From: Sphagnum compactum
Lineage: Eukaryota > Bryophyta > Sphagnopsida > Sphagnales
Length of the DNA: 64,000 nt
Assembly: GCA_965153455.1 (NCBI GenBank)
Contig: OZ234497.1
Span: 16,237,872 to 16,301,871 of the forward strand
Reading direction: 5' to 3'
The position numbers were made by a program, and so were the translations under genes. The notes beneath the pieces were generated by a model that ran no database searches, was not told where the DNA came from, and saw only the letters and a program-made list of their open reading frames with translations. Positions 22,140-33,268 of this stretch are shown piece by piece. How positions within the stretch are numbered: position 1 is the stretch's first letter; every line of letters starts with the position of its first letter.

Positions 22140-23516
22140 CTATTCTAATATATTCCCCCCATTGACAATAACAAAAATGCCAAATCATCTGGTTCATATT
22201 CTTTTCAAATGCAACATTAGATGATAACCACCAATCAAGAATTGTTTAATTATTTTTTTGCAAAAACTATTGTTGTGGCATTCTTGTAATCATCACATAT
22301 TTGTGTGTGGTTATCACAAAATTCAAGACATATTAGTTTCTTTGTATGTCTATCAAAAGACTAGACCCAATGATAAAGACATGTACATTCTTAATTTTCC
22401 ATTAGAAGCTTTGGGTCAGCACTTCCAAATAGGGTTCTAATTGCATTGAAGTTAGCTTGAGCACAATCTACCATGAATCCTTTGAAATTAACATTTTGCA
22501 CACCATTTTCTTTCATGACCTTACCAAGTGCATTCCACATTAAAGCATTTGTGAATCCACATCTTCAAATTGCAATGGTCAAGACTCAACAATAAAGTAG
22601 ATCATAGACATGGTAGCCCATGGTTGTACACATTTGGAATGGTCAAACATCAACCATGCTCATTTGAATCCCCTCCTAGCTACATACACCTCACAACATC
22701 AACACCATTATTAGGACCATGTGTGGACATCTTGAATAAGAAGCATTTAGGACTACCTTGCCTAAGGAAAATGTTATCTTGGATGTAATCATAACAACAT
22801 CACCTTTTGAACTCTAAAATTTGATCAATGGAACCTTTGCCTCCATTACCAAACTTTAAATTGTTCACTTGATTTTGAATGTTTGGAAAGTTCAAAGGAG
22901 AAAACTCTTCCAATAACAAATCAAATTTGTCCCCTTGCAACTTGGGTTGTGATCCATGACTAAGCCCAATAATCTTTGACCCAAGAAATACCTTACTAGC
23001 CAACATGGCAATGGCTAATGGGGTGGCAATTGGTGTCTTTTCATACTCTTGCCTTATTAAATTATGTGCCATCTCTTTGCTCTCTCTCAAAGGGCTTGTA
23101 GCAACTTGATGCTCATGGGTCCCAAGGAGGATGTGAGCTTGTGTCATGGTTTTAGAACGATGCAAAACATAGTACATTCTAACCAAACAAGCTGCAATGC
23201 AAATTGGTGCAAACTTATAATGTCTACAAATAAAGGTTGTACTAGCAACAAAGTTTTCTCCTTCTTCCAATGGATTTCTTACAATTGCCTCCCAATTAGT
23301 TTCATTGTCGACATTGTTCCTCGTGTAATAATCACAGTGCAAGTTTTGGCAAGAGACATGGCCAACACATGATGATTGTTTGAATGTCAAACCATCTCCA
23401 TTCTTGATGTTTTTAGTCTTTACTTTATACCAAGGGTGAGTATCATGTTTCTTGTCCATGCCTTGCATTAGGCCTCCCAAGCCATAGGAATGTTTTGTTA
23501 GTGGCAACTTGAACAT
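22140..23516 (-). pseudogene. transposase-like pseudogene (MULE-like, tentative)
   Basis: The first 238 codons (23516-22803) are open and include a cysteine/histidine cluster, CVGHVSCQNLHCDYY, then NETNWEAIVRNPLEEGENF. After a stop the same frame continues with YDYIQDNIFLRQG and FKMSTHGPNNGVDVVRCM. Farther on comes NGVQNVNFKGFMVDCAQANF, then CLYHW, SFDRHTKKLI and MIWHFCYCQWG, interrupted by several stops. I recognise the FKGFM-D-AQAN and CLxHW signatures from repeat-encoded proteins of plants that look like DDE transposases with an N-terminal zinc domain. The superfamily (Mutator-like) is an inference. Neighbouring DNA gives no terminal inverted repeats that I can see. Multiple stops make it inactive. 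Confidence 0.6.
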
Positions 23517-25059
23517 GACATCTCCATCAAACTTGGAAGGTAGATATCACATTATCATCTTGGAAATGGCATCATAGTTGAGATGTCACAATTTGCTCTT
23601 AAAGGCATTTGCAAATGCCAATCATTTCAAACATTCAATAACATTTGAAATCTCTTGAATGTCAATGTTTAACATCTACGAAAGAATTTGATGTGACAAT
23701 GATAACTTCAAAATAGGATTTGAAACCTCTTATACATCTTCATCTATAGAATCATTCAATTCAAGGATCACTAGCTCTATTTTGACATTGGCAAATTTTA
23801 ATGCTTCCAATTCGGGTTGAAACTTATCATTTTCTTCTTCAACAACTTAGTATTTTTTTAGTGAAAGGCGTGATTCTTTTCCCATAGAATTCTCAATGGT
23901 CTCTTGTAAGATGTCTCATGTACATCCCCCACATAATTCAAAAATTATTTTATCAAAAAGAATGAAATTAATCTAAAGCTTGAACTTGGTCAAAAGGGTC
24001 AAATCATGGACAAAAATTGTTGCTTCTTTCACACATAAGACCCATGGAACTAACCCATTCTCGAGGAAGATTTCAACATCCATTGTGTTTAATGGAAATC
24101 ATAGAATAAAAGAAATTGTGAAAGTGTGAAATTGATGGAGAAAGTATTGACCAACAAAAACAAAACAAAATGTGAACAACATTAATCTACACACAAAAGA
24201 AATTTGCACAACACTAATCCACACATAGATGAATGCATTTAGTGGATATGTATAACACATCACCAAAATTAAATGATGGAAAGAAAAGTCATAATTAACA
24301 CCCTTTGTTTAAAAATCACTTATTAACAACTATTTTTTGAATTAATGAAGTTTAAAAGTTTAGAATGGTGTTCCAAGAAACAATTTTGATGTTAAATATT
24401 TAAAATTATGAGTTTTAGAACTTGGGTTATTGAAAAAAATGTAAAATCAAATTCTAGAAGAAGCATTCAAAATGTTGTCAAGATTGTGGGCATGGTTTGT
24501 GACTATTACATGTTTGGATGGGAAAGTAAAATGAAAATCCACATTTTTCATCCAATATTGTGAATGGATCCTTGGATGGATGAAAACCTAGTTGTTTTTG
24601 CAACTAGAGTAAGGCAATTGCTAAATTTTAAAAGTGATATTTGTAAGTGACAAACAAGAATCTTTGATTTGCACATTAATACAAAAGGAGTCGAAAGTTC
24701 TAGCTAGATTTCATGTTAAAAGGTTGTCATCTCTTTATTAATTTAGCAAATTAATGATTCCAAACCCTATTCCAACAATGCATGTGTGAGTATTAACACC
24801 AAAATCCAACCAAGAAATTATGGCCATCCTTTTGACAATGTCTAAATGTCTTTTGTATTAATGATTAAATGAAGAATCCTATATGTCCACCCATTAAAAA
24901 ATATCATTTTCAAATGGGCCATTGGTCTTTATATGGGAATATAAAGCAAAATTTCCAATTTTAATTCATATGTTATACAAAATGGATTTTTTTTTTAAAT
25001 ACCTTTACAATTAATGGAAGGTTTCAATTGTGAAATAATTTTGGCCATGGAATCTTGTA
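23517..25059. other. AT-rich, no gene recognised
   Basis: This lies upstream (minus-strand sense) of the transposase-like pseudogene. Only short open frames are present and no convincing motif or repeat boundary was found. Confidence 0.4.
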
Positions 25060-25620
25060 TTTTGTTTTCAATTGTGTATATGTTATATAGTCATGGATCA
25101 TAAAGATTTGATAAATAAGATGCCAAAAGAGAAAAAATAATAATCATAAAAAACTTAGATTTGGGTTGTATTTTGTTTTCAATTGCACATATATTGTATA
25201 GGCATGGACCATGAAGATTTGAAATAAGTCAAAGAAGAATGATGAAATGAAGAAAAAAAAAATCAGATTTCATATTTGGATTGTATTTTGTTTTAGATTG
25301 CACATATATTGTATGGGCATGGACCATGAAGATTTGAAAGAAGAAGTCAAACATAACAAAATAAAATAAAATGAAAAACCAGATTTATGATTTGAAAGAC
25401 AAGAATGCCAAAATGGGAAAAATAAATAAAATTTCAAAAAATGAAATTTCAGATTTGGGTTAAATTTGGTTTAGATTGCACATATATTATGTAGGCATGG
25501 ACTTATGATTTTTTTAAAAGGAAGGCCTCAATGGAATAAATAAACATTTCTTAGAAATCATATTTCATATTTGGATTATTTTTTTGTTTAGATTACACAT
25601 ATATAATATAGGGACAAAAG
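25060..25620. repeat. about five decayed tandem copies of a 110-120-bp unit
   Basis: The phrase TGTATTTTGTTTTCAATTG, followed by CACATATATTGTATAGGCAT and GGACCATGAAGATTTGA, recurs near 25057, 25170 and 25285. More diverged copies follow near 25465 and 25575. Unit lengths vary because of short A/T indels. Confidence 0.75.
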
Positions 25621-26840
25621 ATTTTGATTTTAGACACAAAAATGCCAAAAGGGGAAAAAACAATTAAAAACAAATTTAAAATTTGGCCAATTTGGCCCTT
25701 TAAAGGCCTTGGCTCTAAGCCTTTCCCTTTGCCCCCCTTTCCCCCCAACCTACATGCTTTAGGTTTTTCTTATGATGCATTTGAACTCACAACCTCTTTC
25801 GGGGGAGGAAGAAAAAGCTAACCACTACAGTAAACTCTCTCTAAATTAATACTGTGTAAACTAATATTCTTTCTAAACTAATATGCGGGCACAGGCCCGT
25901 GGCGGGCCTCATACTTAATCTAATAATTCTCCATAAACTGATATTCAATATTTTTTTCCAGTCCCATAACATTTTATAAACTAATACATCATACATATCG
26001 CAATGTATAGAGCGAAGGAGGGTATTCTGAGAGTACCTAGAGTGCAGCTTTCCACAACCTCACTTTCTGCCAAGATTTCTACCACTCATGTCATATGATC
26101 TTCTACGTGTTTCTTTGATCCTCCACCAAGCTCCACAAGGTTCCGTTACCTTCCCCAATGATCCATGACCTTCTACTAACCTCCATGACCTTCCATGCTG
26201 CTCTAGCAGGTGTGAGCCATACCGACACAACCATGTGCAGTAGTCTCAATTTTTAAGAATTACATCAGGGTTATTTGAGTGGGGTAAGGTTATTAAGGGC
26301 TTTTAACAACTTCATAGGGAATGATGAATGCGCTTGGTGCATAGGGGTTTGTTTTCTTTTCTGAAATGCGTTATTGGTGAATAAGGAGTTGGATTACTTC
26401 TTTTCTTCAACGAAGGCTTATAACCATAGTTTTAGAAACTCTGTTGCGTAATTAGGGGTGAGAAATCTCTAGAGGGTTAGGGGTAGAAGTAGACACCAAA
26501 ATTAGCGGTGTTTAACACAACATTAGTCTTGTTATGGTATTTAGGGAGTAGCAAGCATGTTAGAAATTTTCGAAGCAATTGAAGGGGTGTTAATGAAAGG
26601 TCTAATAGAGATAGAACAATCTTCAAGCCGTTGAACATAAGGTTAATTTGAGGCAACTCAACAATTAAATAGATAGTATGATAATGTGCCAATGGCAACA
26701 AAAATCTAATGATAACTGAAACATTTATTTAGAATAAGGTTAAGCTCAACAAGGAGCTGCAAGTACATTTAAAATTCTGGGCTATGCCACAGTGATAGTT
26801 CACAACTGTAAGAAATCTAGGATGCGTCGGATGGTGCGAA

Positions 26841-27221
26841 CTAGGTAGTCCGCCTTGCTATTAGGAGACAGTCGACGAATCGAACCGCGCAACCAACGAT
26901 AGTGTCCAACGCCGGGAACCGAAGACCATGCGAAGATAGAAGTATCTTCAGTTTCGTAACAACCTTCACAAACGGTCTCAGGTTCGTCACCAGAAGCGAG
27001 GTCGACTTGCAACAAGATACTAGGGTGCGAGAGTTCGGAGAAATACGATAACACCAGGCTCGAAGGGGTTCAACTTCAAGACGAGCACGCACCTCTCGAG
27101 GTTCGGGTTCTTCATCACAAGGATGTTGTGTTAGGGTAAGATCTAGAGATGAATCCAGAGGCGGTTCTTCATTCGCTTGTGCGGCTTGCGGCCCGTAAGA
27201 TGTGACCGTGCGCGACGCCAT
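26841..27221 (-). CDS. unrecognised open frame in the 2.4-kb element
   Basis: The frame has ATG at 27221 and 126 codons, with an acidic proline-rich start (MASRTVTSYGPQAAQANEEP). From about residue 55 the neighbouring frame (27054-26800) looks more protein-like (CEGCYETEDTSIFAWSSVPG, then SIRRLSPNSKADYLVRTIRR), so the true product may be frameshifted or spliced. It is GC-richer than its surroundings. A TATA box about 95 nt upstream and tandem CCAAT boxes favour transcription. I recognise no domain. It could be a gag start, a captured host exon, or chance. Confidence 0.35.
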   Translation of the reverse strand: MASRTVTSYGPQAAQANEEPPLDSSLDLTLTQHPCDEEPEPREVRARLEVEPLRAWCYRISPNSRTLVSCCKSTSLLVTNLRPFVKVVTKLKILLSSHGLRFPALDTIVGCAVRFVDCLLIARRTT

Positions 27222-27313
27222 AATTTCAAGGAGAGGAAAAAAGTCAGATCTTCAACCAAATCAAATCGATAATGAAGGTGCGAAGGACTTGTTACATTGA
27301 GATGCATAGTCAT

Positions 27314-27543
27314 AATTTATAGATCGAAAAAAAGGAAAGGAAGGCGTGAGTAACGGCTTAAAACCATGGTAAAATAAAACCGTGAGGTGAAAGGAAAAAA
27401 TTGAAGGTTTAAGTAAAGTTTGTTGGGGGGAAAATAGAAGAGGTGAAAAGGTGTTTCTCCTTCACCTTCCATTGGCCACCAAGCTTGGAACCTTCCATTG
27501 GCCACCAAGCTTGGAACATTCCATTGGCCACCAAGCTTTGAAT
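27314..27543 (-). promoter_or_regulatory. promoter-like block: TATA box and triplicated CCAAT box
   Basis: On the minus strand TATAAATT lies at 27314-27321, about 95 nt before the ATG at 27221. About 150-210 bp upstream, a 26-bp unit is repeated three times (27465-27543), each carrying CCAAT in GGTGGCCAATGGAA. The CCAAT cores are at 27471-27475, 27497-27501 and 27523-27527. Spacing suits NF-Y sites ahead of a TATA box. This would be the promoter of the element (U3 if it is an LTR). Confidence 0.6.
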
Positions 27544-27794
27544 CTACCTTCACCTCCCTTCTCCTTCTCTTTAAAGGGCGGACTCGGATCATTAGGGTCT
27601 CTCTCTTTGCCTCGGAGATAATTTTCATTCAATCTTGAATACTTGTTTCCACAAGCTTCATGAAGAGGAAAAGAATGATTAGTCTTGGTAGAGGAGAGAA
27701 GGAAGGGAAGTACAAGGAAAATCTTGTAATAGTTTTGAAGGAATGGGGGTAGGTAGTGATAGTGTTGGAAGATTGGAACTTTAAAGAAATCTCA

Positions 27795-28360
27795 CAAACC
27801 CCGTCGGGTTTCATAGCATAACTTCTTGATGGTTCAACTGCAGAGCTTGACATTTGGTAGTAAGTTACGCCTTGTAGTTAGCTTTCTAACGAGCTAAGGC
27901 AAGCTGGATTTGAATAATGTAGGTGTTAGAAATGATGTTTTAAGTGATTGATGGTCTGCAGCCAAGTTGAATTATCACCTTTGTAAAACCCTCTCGGGTT
28001 TCATAGCATAACTTCTTGCTGGTTCAGCTACAGAGCTTAACATTTGGTAGTAAGTTGCGCCTTGTAGTTAGCTTTCTAACGAGCTAAGGCAAGCTGGATT
28101 TGAATAATGTATGTGTTAGAAATGATGTTTTAAGTGACTGATGGTCTGCAGCCAAGTTGAATTATCACCTTTGTAAAACCCTCTCAGGTTTTGTAGCATA
28201 ACTTCTTGCTGGTTTAGCTGCAGAGCTTAGGATTTGGTAGCAAGATGCGCCTTGTTGTTAGCTTTCTAATGAGCTATGGCAAGCCGAATTTGAATAACTT
28301 ATGTGTTAGAAACAACATTTCAAGTGACTAGTGGTCTGCAGCTATGTTGGACATGGTGTT
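27795..28360. repeat. three tandem copies of a 190-bp unit
   Basis: The phrase GGGTTTCATAGCATAACTTC occurs at about 27806 and 27996, and a variant (AGGTTTTGTAGCATAACTTC) at about 28186, an exact 190-bp spacing. Copies 1 and 2 are close; copy 3 is more diverged and shorter at its end. The array lies upstream, in minus-strand sense, of the CCAAT/TATA block, the usual place for enhancer repeats in an LTR U3 region. Confidence 0.9.
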
Positions 28361-28770
28361 GAGTCCTTAAACATTGGTTTAAATGAATGACAATTTGACA
28401 TAAAGTCCTAGAATGTGTAGCGTGTGAGCTCGGAAAAAATATATCTATCAGTCCTAATCGTGAATGATGCATAAGAGGAGGCAGGCTACTTAATTTCAAC
28501 TACAAACGCAATTTAACATCTAGAATTACACTTACATCTTTCCTTCACCAGTAGCTTTTGTGCTTCCAAGCATAGTCACCTTGTAGAACCGGGAGTAGAG
28601 GGACGGAAAGTCGCCTCACAGCAGGTTCCGGAATGATTTTTGTTACCCCCCATATAATTTGTGTAAACTAATATCCTCCATAAACTAATATTTTCCTGCC
28701 GGTCCCAAGGATATTAGTTTAGAAAGAGTTTACTGTAATCCATTTTATCACAAGTGTAACAATAATATCC

Positions 28771-29149
28771 ATTTTGTTTTTTGTTTTTTTTCCCCTTTCA
28801 TTTCTAGCCTTAAACCTTCTTCCGAACGTTGTAAACCACTACATCCCATCCCTCTTCCCACCTAAATAGGAATATCTGCAGAAACTCTTACCTAGATTCT
28901 TTGTAGAAGTAGAAAAGTTTTTCATACTTCAATCCCTTGGTTTTTACACCTAGGTGAATTTTTTGGCCCAAAACAGACAAAGTATTATGACATGTCAATT
29001 TATCGGGTCAACATTGATGTTCACCATGCGTTCCTACAATAAAAATAAAATAAGTATTTTTTAAAACTATGTAGGTAAACGTAATTATTAATTATTAACA
29101 ATTTAATTATTAGTTATAAAAATTTATATTTCATCAGTAAATTATTTTG
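28771..29149. other. no feature seen
   Basis: AT-rich sequence between the SINE leader and the 140-bp repeat array, with short T runs and no open frame of note. Confidence 0.4.
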
Positions 29150-30560
29150 CAACCAAATTTCAATCGTTAGACACTACCTAGGGTGTGGACCAATTGCAAC
29201 CAAAAATCCTAAGCATTGAGATAACGACCACAATCAAGTCGCCAACTTTTAATGATCTAGATTTATTTTTTCCCGCACTAGTGATCAAATTTAGGTTGTT
29301 GAACTACAACCAGCGTAGACTAAAAAATCATGGCTGTTTGTATAAGTTGACCAAAAACTCTTGGCCATTGAAATGGTGACCAAAATTTCATCACCATTTT
29401 TTACCGATCCATTTTTTTTTTGTTTTTTGCCACATTGGTGACCTGATTTTGGTTGTTAGACTATAACCAAGGTTTAGACACATTGACCAAAAATTCCTGG
29501 CTATTGAAATGGCTACCAAAATTTTGTCGCCATTCTTTAATGGTTCAAATTTTTTTAAGTTTTTGTTTTTTTTGCCGCATTGGTGACCAAATTTAAGTCA
29601 TTGGACTACAACTAGGGTCAAGATAGGTTGACTAAAAATTCTTGGACATTGAGATGGTGATCAATATTTAGTCGCCATTTTTTAATGGTCCAATTTTAAT
29701 TTTTTTTAATTTTTTTTCCACATTTGTGACCAAATTTAGGTCGTTGGACTACGACCAAGGTCTAAATAGGCCAACCAAAAAAACCTGGTTATTGAGATGG
29801 CAACAAAAATCTAGTCATCATTTTTTAATGGTCCAAATTTTTTAAGTTTTTCTTTTCTAAAGTAACAACTAGATCTAGGTCACCAAATTACAACTAGGGT
29901 CCAAACAGGTCAACTGAAAAATCGTGGCCATTGAGATGGTGCCAAAATCTGGTCGTCATTTTCTAACGACGCAAATTAATTTTACTGTTTTTTTTTACAT
30001 TAGCAATTGGACTTTGGTCGTTGCATTGTGACCGGGGTCTAAATAGGTTGACCGAAAAATCTTGGCCATTGATATGACAACCAAAATCTAGTCACCTTTT
30101 TTTAACAATCTAAATTTTTTCAATTTTTTTTCCTTATTAATGATTAGATTTAGGTCGCCAAATTGTGACCAAGGTGTGGACCAGTTGACCAAAAACTCAT
30201 GGTCGTTGAAATGGAGACCAAAATTAGGTTGCCATTTTTTAATGGTTTAAATATTTTTCCCTTTTTTTCCAATTTTTTCCCTTGCATTGGCCATTGGAAT
30301 TAAATTTTTGGACTATGACCAGGATGTGGATAGGTTGATCGAAAAATCCTAGCCGTTGAAATGGCAATCGAAATCAAGTTGCCATTTTTTAATGGTCTTA
30401 ATATTTTTGTGTTTTTTTTTTCCCACATTGGCGACGAGGTTTAGATCACCAAATTGCAACCAAAGTGTGGACTAGTCAACCAAAATCTTGGCCATTGAGA
30501 TGGTGGGACCAAATTTAAGTCATTGGATTTAATAATTTGGATTTTATTTTTTTTGTGACC
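29150..30560. repeat. decayed array of about ten 140-bp units
   Basis: The phrase GCCATTTTTTAATGGTC or a variant recurs near 29390, 29529, 29675, 29817, 29954, 30096, 30230 and 30382. Each is followed by a T-rich stretch, then GGTGACCAAATTTAGGTCGT and TTGACCAAAAATTCTTGGCC-like text. Copies are diverged mostly by C/T and G/A changes. The GACCAAAA / TTTTGGTC halves resemble the 18.5-21 kb satellite, so the two may share an origin. Confidence 0.8.
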
Positions 30561-31418
30561 ATAATTTTTGGTCACCATTGGGGTAAACTTTATACCCCTA
30601 TATGAAAAGTTATTGCTTTGACTTATGTTGATCCTAAACCAACATGACACAAGGTTGTGTCGATGTATGAATAGACATGACAAATGTGACATGACAAGGC
30701 CAATGCTAATAACCCTATTTTGAGGTTGAACCTATTGATGCAATTGCTACTATGCATCTGTAGAGGTTTTTATATTACCATTATTTCCTTCGTTGATATG
30801 GTCCCTGTTGCAATAACTGTACCAAACATTGTTGAGTAAGATATAATGGGTGTTGTAATATACTTACCTAACTATGTAGTTGCACATACATGTTGCTACA
30901 ACTATTCCTATATTTCCTATAAATGCCACTTCAATTTGTACTATTGGTTGAACATATTCCTACTCAATAAAAACCTCCTCCATGGCAACTCTTCCTTTCA
31001 CTTTTTCAAGTATTGTTGACTGCACATCAAGTGTTTTTCCACTTATACCTCTCTTAAGCCGGTCTATGTCTAATGCTACAAAGTTGTCTTGTGGAGTTAC
31101 AAAAGTTGATGCATATACACACTTTGGTTAGGCTTTCCTATATGCCTTTAGATTATTTCTATAACTTGCTTCATCTACTCGATGTTCATCAAATAGCCCA
31201 TGTACATCCTTTTGTAGAATATCATGTACCAAAATCCACCAATCATCAATGTCTTCTAATTTTAACTCCATGGACTTTTGTTTGGTTCTCAAGATAATAT
31301 TCTACATGAAAACATTGTCATATTTTTATAGTTATTGCTTAGCAAGGTAAGGTTCCATGGTTGTCAATTTGTCCATAACTACCTGTACATGTTTAGCATC
31401 ATGCAATTGATCAATTGC
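30561..31418. other. no gene recognised
   Basis: Only short open frames lie here. ATCAATTGCATG-like palindromic text (ATGCAATTGATCAATTGCAT, 31401-31420) lies at the right edge, next to the inverted-repeat element. Confidence 0.4.
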
Positions 31419-32167
31419 ATGTAGGGCACAAACGAAATAAAACGAGCCAATGGCATTACTTTAGAAAAAGACTACATGTCCTTTTGCCCAAAAAAAAAAA
31501 TTTCATACAAATTATTGTGAAAAATGCATATAATTGTTTAAGTATATGACTTTTTTTGTTTTTATTTTTGCATAAATATGAATTTTTGAAATAAATTGAT
31601 TCCTTGTAAATTATGTGTTTCATCTTTTTAAATGATAACAATTTCAAATCATAACCAAAAATTTATCTTTTTAATAAATTTTTTTTTGTATAATAAAATA
31701 CAACTTTTCTTAAAACATCATGTACATTATACCCCATTTGTATGTGGTAAAAGACTTTTGAAGTTTTAAAAATCTAGAAAGTTCTTTGAATTTTTAAAGT
31801 CTTAGAATTTCACATATTTTTGGGTATGAATGCTTTTTGAATGTGGTTAATAGGTCTTTATTTTCTTAATTTTTTTCCCATCAATTTTGTTTTTTTATAT
31901 GAATCCTTATGTTGTCCTTTGCAAAATTGATTCGATCTGACACAATAGGTGTTCACTTTCAAAGGTCCTAAATTGAAATTTAAACTTAGAATTTTATCAA
32001 ATGGATTTTTGGTTTGAATTCCTTGATATTCATATGAATGAAAAGGACCAACTTGCCATGATTGCCATGGTTTTAAATGGTGAAATATAAATATTTTTCC
32101 AATCTTGACTGTTTTTAAGGCCCATCTGACATCCTTTTTAGCTCGTTTTATTGTGACTGCACCTATA
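31419..32167. mobile_element. terminal-inverted-repeat element, family 1, copy A
   Basis: This aligns along its length, in the same orientation, with 40042-40836: both carry GACTACATGTC, A-run, TTTCATA near the left end and GTGACTGCACC near the right end. Its own ends are inverted copies of each other, AATAAAACGAGC on the left and GCTCGTTTTATT on the right. No coding capacity is visible. It brackets the gypsy remnant together with copy B, so an LTR pair is the competing explanation; the inverted ends and the lack of a primer site argue against that. Confidence 0.65.
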
Positions 32168-32458
32168 GCCTAAATCTACTCCTACATTAGTATTGCCTTA
32201 TTTTTCAAATGCACAATAATCTGAATCTCTTGTTTAAAGCTTAGTATTTTTGCATCCTATTCCTTGATAATATGCTCAAAATTGTTGTTGTCCCTTTATA
32301 ACAATGCAAATTTTGTTTCAAATTCATCTACTTGCTTCTTCAAGGCCCAATACGTCTATTCCTCCTTTCCAAATCTACTCTAGCAAATCTCTCTCCTTTT
32401 TTATACTCTCCATGGACTATAACTATTATTCTAAAGTATTCTTCCTCTGACCTATCTA

Positions 32459-33268
32459 GGTCCATTCATGGTTGAGGGACACAAAAGGAATGTCTCACCC
32501 CAAAATCACTCTTAAAACATTACTTTGAATGACCATTACATTTACGAAATAATTTATTTAGTAGATTTTTGTTTTCATTAGATATTCACATACTTTTCAA
32601 TTAAAATGGTGGTGATTTTTTTCTATTTGGATGATTAGAACATGTCCTTCCTTAAGTGTCCTAAAAGATGGATCAGGAACTATGTTCCACTGCATAGTTT
32701 TATTGAAAAGGACTCAATAGGACTAATAATATTTGTTCAAATTGCTACATATTTTAACCACAAATAAAATAAAGTATGTTTTATATGATGGCATAAATTT
32801 TTAATATGATAAATCACCAAATTTTATGGAATTGATGCTATAATCTTGGATGTTTTCATAAAAAGGATGTGTTAATAAGAATAATCAAATTACTTTTATT
32901 AATTACAAATTCACATTCAAAGGTTTGGAAAGAAATATAAGAGACATGGGTGTAAAAAAAAAGACATTATTTGGTGTTTTTAATAGGGTTTTGATACTCC
33001 AAATGAAAGTATGTCATTTTGGAATGTCTAAGTAAATTTCTTACATTCCTTTTTGGTTTATACTTGAACAAGACATTGAAAATTTGTTCAAAGGATTTGA
33101 ATCATTCATTGTAACACTTATTGGTTGAAAGCCTAAACATACATATCCCCTTTTCATTGTTTAGCATCTCAAAACATTCATTTTGTTAATTCCTTGCTTT
33201 AGGACTCACAACACAAAACAAATGGGTGTCATGGTTCCTATTGTGGTACCCCAACTGTGAATGCACCC
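32459..33268. mobile_element. 810-bp terminal-inverted-repeat element, family 2, copy 2
   Basis: The left end GGTCCATTCATGGTTGAGGG faces a right end whose reverse complement is GGGTGCATTCACAGTTGGGG. It is a full-length relative of 16417-17219. The direct repeat ATCTA flanks it (32454-32458, 33269-33273), a possible target duplication, though copy 1 shows only TTTT at both sides. It is non-autonomous. Confidence 0.75.

Larger units (their letters stand above)
26211..28620 (-). mobile_element. 2,410-bp TG...CA element inside the MITE
   Basis: The insert begins TGTGAGCCATACC and ends GTCGCCTCACA, and is flanked by the 5-bp direct repeat GCAGG (26206-26210 and 28621-28625). The sister MITE at 38713-38717 has a single GCAGG, so the borders are exact. 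TG...CA ends and a 5-bp duplication are typical of LTR retrotransposon integration. However, the two ends are not direct repeats of each other, so a solo LTR is the simplest reading. Against a plain LTR, it contains a promoter-like block and an open frame, both on the minus strand, and three tandem 190-bp repeats. An unrecognised DNA element with 5-bp duplications is the alternative. The strand given is that of the promoter and open frame. Confidence 0.8.
25828..28735. mobile_element. pogo/Emigrant-like MITE carrying a second insertion
   Basis: The terminal inverted repeats are CAGTAAACTCTCTCTAAATT (left) and CAGTAAACTCTTTCTAAACT (right, reverse complement), with a TA duplication at 25826-25827 and 28736-28737. 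CAGT ends, TA targets and this TIR fit the Tc1/mariner pogo branch; I recall the Emigrant/Lemi1 TIR of Arabidopsis as nearly the same. Copies of TAAACTAATA cluster near both ends, a likely transposase-binding array. Removing the inner 2,410-bp insert and one 5-bp duplication leaves 493 bp, exactly the length of the copy at 38335-38827. No transposase is encoded by the MITE part. Confidence 0.92.
25640..28770 (-). repeat. tRNA-derived SINE, copy 2, split by a MITE
   Basis: In minus-strand sense the SINE leader (GGATATTATTGTTACACTTG) ends at 28736 with ...ATGGAT-TA. The rest resumes at 25825 with GTGGTTAGC, completing the A box. The B box region reads GTGAGTTCAAATGC (25777-25790), followed by GCATGTAGGTTGGGGG and a T-rich tail near 25650. 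Everything from 25828 to 28735 is inserted DNA. Rejoining at a single TA restores the order seen in uninterrupted copy 1 (16235-16410). Confidence 0.8.

Noticed and set aside
26211-28620. The short MITE (38335-38827) as an internal deletion derivative of the long copy
   Set aside because: The extra DNA in the long copy is flanked by an exact 5-bp direct repeat, has TG...CA ends, and leaves exactly 493 bp when removed. Insertion into a MITE explains this better than deletion.
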